Notes under the pieces: generated by a model
Told to the model about the DNA's origin: nothing
What the model saw: only the letters and a program-made list of their open reading frames with translations
The model's database searches: none
In this document: positions 1 to 6,059 of the stretch, piece after piece
How the letters are laid out: every line of letters starts with the position of its first letter
Numbering within the stretch: position 1 is the first letter of the stretch
DNA from: Euryarchaeota archaeon UBA126
Lineage (GTDB): Archaea; Thermoplasmatota; Poseidoniia; Poseidoniales; Thalassarchaeaceae
DNA length: 6,160 bases
Assembly (NCBI GenBank): GCA_002497025.1
Contig: DAMG01000081.1
Coordinates: 1 to 6,160 of the forward strand
Direction: 5' to 3'
Position numbers and translations under genes: made by a program

Positions 1-31
1 GTCTTTATCACTGTATAATCTGTGCGCAAAA

Positions 32-1333
32 TTAGTATTCTCTGAAATCAGAAATCGCCAAGTGCACCTCTTCATCTGTCATCATTCTCCTTTTGCTCTT
101 GGCGACCTCAAACATGTGGGAAACTAGACTATCTTCTGGCTTGTAGCCATTTCGTTCTAGCCAGTGAATAACATTCGAACGTCCACTCATGTGGCCTATC
201 CTAATTACTTGTTGAAGGCCAAAATCACCAGCAGGGACTCCCGAGTAAACACGGTCCGCCAACCAATTATCTCCCTTGTTCATCGCTTTGATTACTGCAG
301 ACGCGTGCACTCCAGTCCCAGTCTCGAATGCATCCTCTCCGAATACTGGGTAGTTATGGGGGAGGGCGACCTCAATGTATTCGTGAGCCTTTCTTGAATA
401 CTCATTTAGGGAAGTCAAATCATTGCTGATTACTCCCATTAGGCTCAGATTTACCAGTGTCTGGTCTAATGGTGCGTTCCCCGCCCTTTCCCCTACTCCC
501 AAAGCAGTTCCATGTATTACATCCGCTCCAGCTTCATATGCTGCAAGGTTGTTCGCTACTCCCAAACCTCGATCCTGATGCCCATGCCAATTCACCTCAA
601 TTTCTCTTCGTTTCACTCCAGAGTCAGGAATTACTTCTTCTTGGATAAATCCAAGTAGCTTCCTCACCCCATTTGGTGTAACGTGGCCGCAAGTGTCGCA
701 AACGCATATTCTGTCTGCACCTAGTTCAATAGCCCTTGAGTAAACCTCTTTGATTTCTTCCGGTTTACTTCTTGTTGTATCTTCTGTTACGAACATAACG
801 GGGATATTATTATCCACAGCGAATGTCACTGCCTTCTCAGCGGTAGAAATGATCTTTTCCATATTCCATCCCTCAGCGAACTGTCTTATTGGGCTAGTTC
901 CAAGGAAAGCACTTGCTTGAATCTCTCTCTCATGTTTTGCTTGCAGGTCTACAAGTGGCTCAATGTCTGAAACTACAGTTCTTACTGCGCAACCTGGTCT
1001 TAGTTTGTACCCATGATCTCCCATGTGGTGAAGCATCGAATCTATGTGATCAACATGATAAGGACCTGCACCGGGAAGCCCCAAATCTACCTTCTGAATT
1101 CCAAGGCGTTCCATGTAGTCAATCAACTCAATCTTCTGCTCTATAGTCGGATTTCTGGCACTGGGGCTCTGCAGACCATCTCTCAATGTCTCATCATCGA
1201 ACCATAGCTCGTGGGGGTGATTCCCATCTTTTCTATCAATTGAGTAACCAATCTCATTCCAGTCGTATATCAAGGAATGCTCCTCCACGGTCTCCACCCG
1301 GACTCCGATGGTTCGCTCGGTGTTTGAAACCAT
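32..1333 (-). CDS. LeuA/homocitrate-synthase-family acyltransferase (2-isopropylmalate synthase-like)
   Basis: Predicted cytosolic TIM-barrel enzyme that condenses acetyl-CoA with a 2-oxoacid. Seen in the 433-residue product: TLRDG at 49-53, with D52 as likely metal ligand; EDTTRS at 184-189; CDTCGHVTP at 212-220; the metal-binding H250-G-H252; and GERAGNAPL at 281-289. A C-terminal subdomain carries GVHAS (H343), a Tyr at 363 and a SGR motif at 383-385. These are hallmarks of the isopropylmalate/homocitrate/citramalate synthase family. The usual HxHND reads HGHQD here, and GKHSGR reads GHMSGR. The product lacks the roughly 130-residue C-terminal LeuA allosteric domain, so leucine feedback is unlikely in that form. 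The substrate cannot be fixed from sequence. The start is uncertain: ATG at 1333 lies 17 nt after the ctaB stop but has no Shine-Dalgarno. TTG at 1273 (residue 21) has GGAGGA at 1281-1286 with good spacing and would begin at IYDWNEIG. A TTG at 1345 also exists. The stop is TAA. Confidence 0.85.
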   Translation of the reverse strand: MVSNTERTIGVRVETVEEHSLIYDWNEIGYSIDRKDGNHPHELWFDDETLRDGLQSPSARNPTIEQKIELIDYMERLGIQKVDLGLPGAGPYHVDHIDSMLHHMGDHGYKLRPGCAVRTVVSDIEPLVDLQAKHEREIQASAFLGTSPIRQFAEGWNMEKIISTAEKAVTFAVDNNIPVMFVTEDTTRSKPEEIKEVYSRAIELGADRICVCDTCGHVTPNGVRKLLGFIQEEVIPDSGVKRREIEVNWHGHQDRGLGVANNLAAYEAGADVIHGTALGVGERAGNAPLDQTLVNLSLMGVISNDLTSLNEYSRKAHEYIEVALPHNYPVFGEDAFETGTGVHASAVIKAMNKGDNWLADRVYSGVPAGDFGLQQVIRIGHMSGRSNVIHWLERNGYKPEDSLVSHMFEVAKSKRRMMTDEEVHLAISDFREY

Positions 1334-1350
1334 CGGGAGATACAATCTGA

Positions 1351-2382
1351 CTATTTTTCTGTCCAGATTACTGAAGAAACTGAAAACATAGCACCTAATA
1401 TCGCCCCCGTTGTTCCAAAACTAGCGGAAACTAAGGTAATGAACATTAAAGCCAAATAAAGCAATGAGACAAAGAATGAGTTCGAAGCACCTGAAATCTC
1501 ACCATCCTCGTCTTTTTCTTCTGACATGCTGATCCTCCAGATTGTAGAACCATACCAAATTCCCAATCCCAACATAGTCAAACTAAGTATGTAGTATGCC
1601 CAACTATCCGCAATCTCATCATTGAAAGCAATACTTGGAGCAAACGAGATTAGTACCAATAAAAATGAGTATACCTTCATTTCCAAAATTGTTCTTTTCG
1701 CACCCTTTACATTTGGTAACATAGGAACGCCAACTTTTTGATAATCACCAGACCGATACAATGCGAGAGCCCAAAAATGCGGAGGAGTCCAGAGAAAAAT
1801 CAAAGTAAACATGAACCATGGTAAATAGCTTCCAAGATCAAAAATAGAATTCATGAATGAAGAAAAAGAGGAAATTGACACGGACAAACCTTCCTCACAA
1901 GACGCCCACCCGATTATCGGAGGGGTCGAACCTGCAATTCCACCTATCACAATATTCTGGGAAGTCCTCCGCTTTAGCCAAATTGTGTATATGAAAACGT
2001 AGAATAAAATGCTGAATAAGGACCAAAATGCTGCAACTTGATTTGTAAAGATATAGAACCAAATTACTCCAACTATGGATATAATAATGCCAAACAATAA
2101 GGCAAGAATTGGACGAACCTTGCCTGAGGGAATCGCCCTAGTGACAGTCCTATCCATTTCAGGATCAATATCGCTATCATACCACATATTGATGGCATTC
2201 GCCCCTCCAGCTGTCAGATATCCCCCCAAGAGAACTATTGCCATTGTCTCGAAGGTCTCAGATCCCAAATTACCGGCGAGAGAATAATGGATGATAACGG
2301 CACACAATGCTGTTATCTGAAGAAGAACAACTACTTTCGGTTTTGTTAGGGAGAAATAGCTCGAAAAAAATGTTGAAATCAA
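1351..2382 (-). CDS. ctaB: Protoheme IX farnesyltransferase (heme O synthase)
   Basis: Integral membrane prenyltransferase of the UbiA superfamily that transfers a farnesyl group from FPP to heme b, giving heme O for cytochrome oxidase. In the 343-residue product the family motifs appear in order: LTKPK at 12-16; the Mg-diphosphate motif NMWYDSDIDPEMDRT at 65-79; YTIWLKR around 132-138; NIVIGGIAGSTPPIIGWA at 143-160; FLWTPPHFWALAL around 197-208; and YQKVGVPMLPNVKG around 214-227. Many hydrophobic helices are visible, and the length is close to the family norm. I chose the TTG at 2380-2382 because a strong AGGAGG (2387-2392) sits 4 nt upstream and the start overlaps the ctaA TGA by two bases. 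It also puts LTKPK near the N-terminus, as is usual. An in-frame ATG at 2418 would add 12 residues (including NCEKGG) encoded within ctaA, and looks less likely. A hydrophilic loop at 161-183 is somewhat long. The stop is TAG. Confidence 0.93.
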   Translation of the reverse strand: MISTFFSSYFSLTKPKVVVLLQITALCAVIIHYSLAGNLGSETFETMAIVLLGGYLTAGGANAINMWYDSDIDPEMDRTVTRAIPSGKVRPILALLFGIIISIVGVIWFYIFTNQVAAFWSLFSILFYVFIYTIWLKRRTSQNIVIGGIAGSTPPIIGWASCEEGLSVSISSFSSFMNSIFDLGSYLPWFMFTLIFLWTPPHFWALALYRSGDYQKVGVPMLPNVKGAKRTILEMKVYSFLLVLISFAPSIAFNDEIADSWAYYILSLTMLGLGIWYGSTIWRISMSEEKDEDGEISGASNSFFVSLLYLALMFITLVSASFGTTGAILGAMFSVSSVIWTEK

Positions 2383-3404
2383 TACCCCTCCTTTCTCGCA
2401 GTTACACAGCCCAACCATGCCGTTGCTATTGTCAGGAAGGTAATCGAGGCAAGCATTAAATGAACCAAGGAAAGGTACTCAAAGAAACCTTCCTCCATAT
2501 CCCAAGAAAGAACATATGTGGCTCCGATTAGGGTATTAGCCGAGAAAAGTGCTGTAGAAGACCATACCCAATTCCTCAATACTCTATCTTCATTTTTTAC
2601 CAAGTATGAAACAGAAATAAAAACAAACAACATTGTTCCAACAAACCATCTATGAATCATTTGAGACTGAGCAACCCAGTCTTCGATAGAATCAACAATT
2701 TCCCCTCCACAAAGAGGCCAAGAATCCGGCATTCCATCCACTCCACAGCCAAAGTTCGCTCCCGGAGTCGTGGAAACAAAAGTACCAGAAAAAATTGAGA
2801 AAAATGATCCTATTGATAGAAATCCAATCCATTTTAGCCATCTATTGGATGATTCATTTTCAAATACAATCCATCTTGGGGCACTCCCCTCTTCATGAGA
2901 AATCTTCAGCCATAGCCAAATCAAACTCATAGTGAAAGCAAGAGCAGAGCTCAGGTGAATTCCAACGCTCCAGTGAAGATTATCCATCTTCACTGTCAAC
3001 CATCCAATTGCACCTTGCCAAACAATTAGAATTACATTTACTGTTGATATTAGTCTTAAACTTGGACTAACATCTTTCTGACGACGAATCAGATACCAAT
3101 TGGTAAGGACCAATGGGCCTAGAATAAACCCTGCAAGGAATCTATGAATCCATTCTGTAAATATCTGAAATTTAGAATATCTATGTCCTGAACCACGGGA
3201 GTCAATTTCATCAGGATTTTCATTCCACCATTCTTCTTGTTCTTCTTCAGATACATCGAAACCCCAGGTGCCGAAACAAGTAGGCCAGTCGGGACAAGAC
3301 TCGCCTGCATCATAGATGCGAATCAAACCACCTAATGCGATTACTATCAGCGTTATTCCCAATAAGCAGGAGGTAAGAATTCTCAAGTGTCTCAGGTTTA
3401 TCAA
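2379..3404 (-). CDS. ctaA: Heme A synthase (CtaA/COX15 family)
   Basis: Multi-spanning membrane enzyme that oxidises the C8 methyl of heme O to a formyl group, giving heme A for aa3-type oxidases. In the 341-residue product, four histidines sit where the family places its heme ligands: EWIHR (E84, H87), H150 in VGIHLSSA, H251 in MIHRW and H315 in LVHLM. E84 matches the essential Glu of the ExxHR motif. Two extracytoplasmic Cys pairs are present: CPDWPTC (C37/C43) and C220/C232. Both halves show the expected four-helix pattern, consistent with eight membrane segments. The loop after C43 is long and strongly acidic (about residues 49-69). The start is TTG: an in-frame TGA at 3411-3413 prevents a longer N-terminus, and GGGAG at 3414-3418 lies 9 nt upstream. 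The gene follows rpoK by 31 nt and overlaps the proposed ctaB start, as expected for sequential enzymes made together. Confidence 0.94.
   Translation of the reverse strand: MINLRHLRILTSCLLGITLIVIALGGLIRIYDAGESCPDWPTCFGTWGFDVSEEEQEEWWNENPDEIDSRGSGHRYSKFQIFTEWIHRFLAGFILGPLVLTNWYLIRRQKDVSPSLRLISTVNVILIVWQGAIGWLTVKMDNLHWSVGIHLSSALAFTMSLIWLWLKISHEEGSAPRWIVFENESSNRWLKWIGFLSIGSFFSIFSGTFVSTTPGANFGCGVDGMPDSWPLCGGEIVDSIEDWVAQSQMIHRWFVGTMLFVFISVSYLVKNEDRVLRNWVWSSTALFSANTLIGATYVLSWDMEEGFFEYLSLVHLMLASITFLTIATAWLGCVTARKEGY
2387..2392 (-). promoter_or_regulatory. Shine-Dalgarno site of ctaB, inside the end of ctaA
   Basis: On the minus strand the sequence AAAGGAGGGGTATTGATT places AGGAGG 4 nt before a TTG codon. 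The TTG shares two bases with the ctaA TGA. It is the best ribosome-binding match for this gene and decides the start. It lies within the last ctaA codons, which suggests translational coupling. Confidence 0.7.
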
Positions 3405-3413
3405 GATATTTCA

Positions 3414-3418
3414 CTCCC
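3414..3418 (-). promoter_or_regulatory. Shine-Dalgarno site of ctaA
   Basis: GGGAG (within GAGGGAGTGA) lies 9 nt before the TTG at 3402-3404, in the 31-nt rpoK-ctaA gap. With the in-frame TGA at 3411-3413 just upstream, it supports TTG as the true initiation codon of ctaA. Confidence 0.55.
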
Positions 3419-3435
3419 TCAAGGGGATGTGAGCT

Positions 3436-3756
3436 TCACTCTTCCTCGAAATGGGGGTCAATGTCAATTGGAATTCTATTTTGTTCATACTCCAGGGTCG
3501 CAATCTTCATTGGATCGAGAACAACCTTCTCCTTTGCATCATCGACTCCGTAGAGTTGAATCAACTCGCCACTGAATTTTTCTCTTAACTCATCTTCTGA
3601 TACGAATAGGGGTGCACCCATGCTAATTTGAAGGGCTCTTGCACCAATTATTCTGGCCTTTTCGAAGCGTGTATGTGCACGTGCTGGCTCAACCATCGAG
3701 CGGGCCACCATAGACCTCCAAATAAGTCCTATGACTGAACCGTCTTCTTCAAACAT
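3436..3756 (-). CDS. rpoK: DNA-directed RNA polymerase subunit K (Rpb6/omega homologue)
   Basis: Small core subunit that helps assemble and stabilise archaeal RNA polymerase by clamping the largest subunit. Recognition rests on TRFEKARIIGARALQISMGAP at residues 29-49, nearly invariant in archaeal RpoK and close to eukaryotic Rpb6, followed by DPMKIATLEYEQNRIPIDI (81-99), which matches the DPxxIAxxEL...xPIxI half. At 106 residues it exceeds many archaeal RpoK proteins (roughly 55-90). The extra length is an N-terminal extension, about 27 charged residues between the two conserved halves (53-79), and an acidic end (DPHFEEE) where family members usually finish with arginines. The start is uncertain. 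ATG 3756 directly abuts the thiolase TGA. ATG 3711 (M16) has GGAGGT only 2 nt upstream. ATG 3696 (M21) has GGTGG 8 nt upstream and gives a more typical N-terminus. The gene identity is firm and marks the source as archaeal; the start is not. Confidence 0.9.
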   Translation of the reverse strand: MFEEDGSVIGLIWRSMVARSMVEPARAHTRFEKARIIGARALQISMGAPLFVSEDELREKFSGELIQLYGVDDAKEKVVLDPMKIATLEYEQNRIPIDIDPHFEEE

Positions 3757-4920
3757 TCAATGTGAGGTCTCAATCATCATTGCTACAGCATTACCTCCTC
3801 CAAGGCAAACCGTAACAATTCCTCTTTTTCCGCCTGTTCTAGTCAATGCATTTACCAGAGTCATGAGACATCTAGTCCCAGTAGCCCCTAAAGGGTGCCC
3901 AATTGCAATTGCTCCTCCATGGGGGTTGAATGCGTCCTCCGGAAAATCAAATGATTTTCTGATAGCACAAGATGCAGAGGCAAACGCCTCATTGTGCTCC
4001 AATATGTCTATATCTTCAATATTCATTCTGGTTTTTTCTAAAAGCATGTTTACCGCAGGAATTGGTGCAGACATCACCCTCCCTGGGTCTACTCCTGAAG
4101 TTGCGTAATCGATTATTCGAGCAATTATTGGCATGTTATTTTCCTTCGCTGCATCTTCAGACGCAATTAGTACTGCGGATGCACCATCTGAAACTTGACT
4201 TGCATTTCCTGCTGTAACTAGTCCCTTTTCCTTGAAGACCGTCTTCAGAACAGATAGAGCTTCCATATTGGTATCCGGACGAATCCCCTCGTCTCTTGAT
4301 AGTTCACCTACCCGAAAGACCTCATTATCCAACCAACCCTCATCCCATGCCTTATTCGCCAGGAAATGCGATCTAACGGAGAACTCATCTGACGCCTGTC
4401 TGCTAATATCGAACTCTTCCGATACGGTTTCTCCTGTGTTGCCCATTGACTCTCCGCTATATGCATCAATTAGACCATCTTGCATCATTACCGATTCAAG
4501 TGATGCAAAAGAAACATCATCACCTTTCTTTGGATTTCTTACGAAAAATGGAGCATTACTCATTGATTCCATTCCACCAGAAACTACAATTTTAGAAACT
4601 CCCGCTCTAATTTCTGTAGCAGCTATCATTACCGCTTTCAGACTCGATCCACAGACTTTGTTTATTGTCGTACACGGCGTTTCTACAGGCAATCCCGAAC
4701 CGATTGCGACCTGCCTTGCAGGAGCCTGACCACTTCCAGCTTGAAGGACTTGGCCCATGTACACCTGATCGATTAAACCACTAGAAGGCTCGACATCGAC
4801 TCTACTTAGCAATTCAGTGACTGCCAAAGAACCAAGATATACTGCACTAAATTCTGACAGAGATCCTTTGTACTTCCCAACTGGAGTACGAGCAAATCCA
4901 CAGATTACCGGTACGTTCAT
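3757..4920 (-). CDS. Acetyl-CoA C-acetyltransferase / 3-ketoacyl-CoA thiolase (classical type)
   Basis: Predicted cytosolic thiolase that reversibly condenses two acetyl-CoA to acetoacetyl-CoA, or cleaves 3-ketoacyl-CoA. In the 387-residue product every active-site element is in place: nucleophilic C90 in NKVCGSSLKAV, GGMESMSNAP at 115-124, GNASQVSDGASAV at 238-250, NEAFA with N310, GGAIAIGHPLGATGTR with H342, and C372 in VCLGGGNA. Residue spacing closely follows bacterial biosynthetic thiolases (Cys90/Asn316/His348/Cys378 in Zoogloea). It is the classical bacterial type rather than the SCP2-like archaeal mevalonate thiolase that works with a DUF35 protein, and no DUF35 gene is adjacent. Acyl chain-length preference, and hence synthesis versus degradation, cannot be told. 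ATG at 4920 gives the standard N-terminus; only a weak GGAAG precedes it. The TGA stop is immediately followed by the rpoK ATG. Confidence 0.92.
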   Translation of the reverse strand: MNVPVICGFARTPVGKYKGSLSEFSAVYLGSLAVTELLSRVDVEPSSGLIDQVYMGQVLQAGSGQAPARQVAIGSGLPVETPCTTINKVCGSSLKAVMIAATEIRAGVSKIVVSGGMESMSNAPFFVRNPKKGDDVSFASLESVMMQDGLIDAYSGESMGNTGETVSEEFDISRQASDEFSVRSHFLANKAWDEGWLDNEVFRVGELSRDEGIRPDTNMEALSVLKTVFKEKGLVTAGNASQVSDGASAVLIASEDAAKENNMPIIARIIDYATSGVDPGRVMSAPIPAVNMLLEKTRMNIEDIDILEHNEAFASASCAIRKSFDFPEDAFNPHGGAIAIGHPLGATGTRCLMTLVNALTRTGGKRGIVTVCLGGGNAVAMMIETSH

Positions 4921-4973
4921 GGCGCTTCCAATGCACTACTGGTCTTCAATGAAACTATTAGTGATGATCATTA

Positions 4974-6059
4974 TTATTTCGAATCGGCACTATATCCATA
5001 GAAACTTGCATTTTTGAGAGTAGGCCTTTTTTGGGGCTTTACAAGAATCGTTCTCACTTCCCATAAATCCTTGAATATTCGGTATTTGGATGTCGCATCA
5101 AGATAGTCGACCCCACTCGTCCCCCCAGTTCCGGTTCTCTTTCCAATTATTCTCTCCACCATTCGGGCGTGATCATGCCGCCACTTTGCCATTGATTCTT
5201 CCAATTCAACGAATGCATCAATCAGTCTTCTAGGCCAAGTCAACAATGGTAACTCTCTATATGACTCAATGAACAAAAGTCCAGCACGTGACCGACTAAC
5301 CTCACCTCCAGGCATGAGGAATGAAACCGCAGACTCATGAGCAAACTCAATTCTTTCTTTCATAGGATCAATGTCTCTTTGATTAGTCTCAGACATCTTT
5401 TCTAATGCAATTTCTCCCATTTGACGATGTGAGTCAAGATGACTATGGATGTATTCTTTAACTGTGATTTCATCATCAATACTACCAAATTCTGAACCCA
5501 TTATTGGAGTCCTTTCAATCCATCTCATTAATGATTCATACAGTGAGATTTCTGTTTGTCTTTCCTCCAATTTTTTGATAATTTTTTCATCTTCTCCCCC
5601 TCTTTTAGCAAGCTCTCGAAATGTAGTCAGAGGATCCACCCCAAATAACCTGTCCTCCTTTTCCAAACCTAGCAATAATTCGAACTCTCTCATTTGATAG
5701 GACTCGAAACCAGAAGCAGTTCCTAGACCATCCCTGAATGCTAGAAAACCCTGTGGAGTCAGCGTCTCTAGTACAGTCCACTGATTCGCCATCAGTCGGA
5801 AAATCTCAGTTGTTCTAGAAAGATGATCTACTGATAAGGGAATGTCATCTTCAGGAACAGGAACTTGCGATAGTATGTCCCGAGCTTCAGATAATTCTCT
5901 AATTATCTGCTTAAACCACAACTCAAACGTTTGATGAACTATGATGAAATGCATCTCGTCGTTTGAAACACCTCGATCATCTCCTTGTAGGCTTAGTAAA
6001 TCGTGTAAACTTAGGTAATCCCCATAAGTCCAGTTCCCTGACTCGCCGTATCCACCCAT
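4974..6059 (-). CDS. Tryptophan 2,3-dioxygenase
   Basis: Heme enzyme that inserts O2 into L-tryptophan to give N-formylkynurenine, the first step of the kynurenine pathway. In the 361-residue product: TYGDYLSLHDLLSLQ (11-25); DEMHFIIVHQTFELWFKQ (34-51), with F38 and H42 matching the distal-pocket Phe and His of Xanthomonas TDO; WTVLETLTP (94-102); SGFESYQMREFELLLG (116-131), with R124 as the carboxylate-binding Arg; WRHDH (293-297), with H297 as proximal heme ligand; and GTGGTSGVDYL (310-320), the loop that closes over substrate. ELWFKQI, the YRELPLL segment and the tail beyond the GTGG loop resemble animal TDO more than the compact roughly 300-residue bacterial form. ATG 6059 was chosen because it begins 10 residues before the conserved TYGDY block. 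The frame stays open to the window edge with TTG codons at 6152, 6131, 6122 and 6113, so a longer N-terminus cannot be excluded. It ends in tandem TAA TAA, 53 nt before the thiolase. Confidence 0.92.
   Translation of the reverse strand: MGGYGESGNWTYGDYLSLHDLLSLQGDDRGVSNDEMHFIIVHQTFELWFKQIIRELSEARDILSQVPVPEDDIPLSVDHLSRTTEIFRLMANQWTVLETLTPQGFLAFRDGLGTASGFESYQMREFELLLGLEKEDRLFGVDPLTTFRELAKRGGEDEKIIKKLEERQTEISLYESLMRWIERTPIMGSEFGSIDDEITVKEYIHSHLDSHRQMGEIALEKMSETNQRDIDPMKERIEFAHESAVSFLMPGGEVSRSRAGLLFIESYRELPLLTWPRRLIDAFVELEESMAKWRHDHARMVERIIGKRTGTGGTSGVDYLDATSKYRIFKDLWEVRTILVKPQKRPTLKNASFYGYSADSK

Noticed and set aside
1..31. Terminator downstream of the LeuA-like gene
   Set aside because: Only a short TTTT follows the stop on the minus strand, with no hairpin, and too little sequence is present to judge.
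3119..3313. 64-codon minus-strand frame inside ctaA
   Set aside because: It is out of frame within the conserved N-terminal half of ctaA and has no ribosome site or family motif.
3731..4108. 125-codon plus-strand open frame across the rpoK-thiolase junction
   Set aside because: It is antisense to well-supported coding sequence of both genes, with no family resemblance.
4232..4729. 165-codon plus-strand open frame antisense to the thiolase
   Set aside because: It lies wholly inside a thiolase with complete active-site motifs. The translation shows no recognisable domain and is rich in Ser, Pro and Ile, as expected of a reverse-complement shadow.
4921..4973. Possible promoter or terminator in the 53-nt gap between tryptophan dioxygenase and thiolase
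   Set aside because: There is a short ACTATTAGT palindrome (4954-4962) and a CACTA/TAGTG inverted pair (4934-4938 and 4959-4963), but no clear BRE/TATA box, no stable GC stem and no T-rich run. An 11-codon ATG frame here is too short to support.
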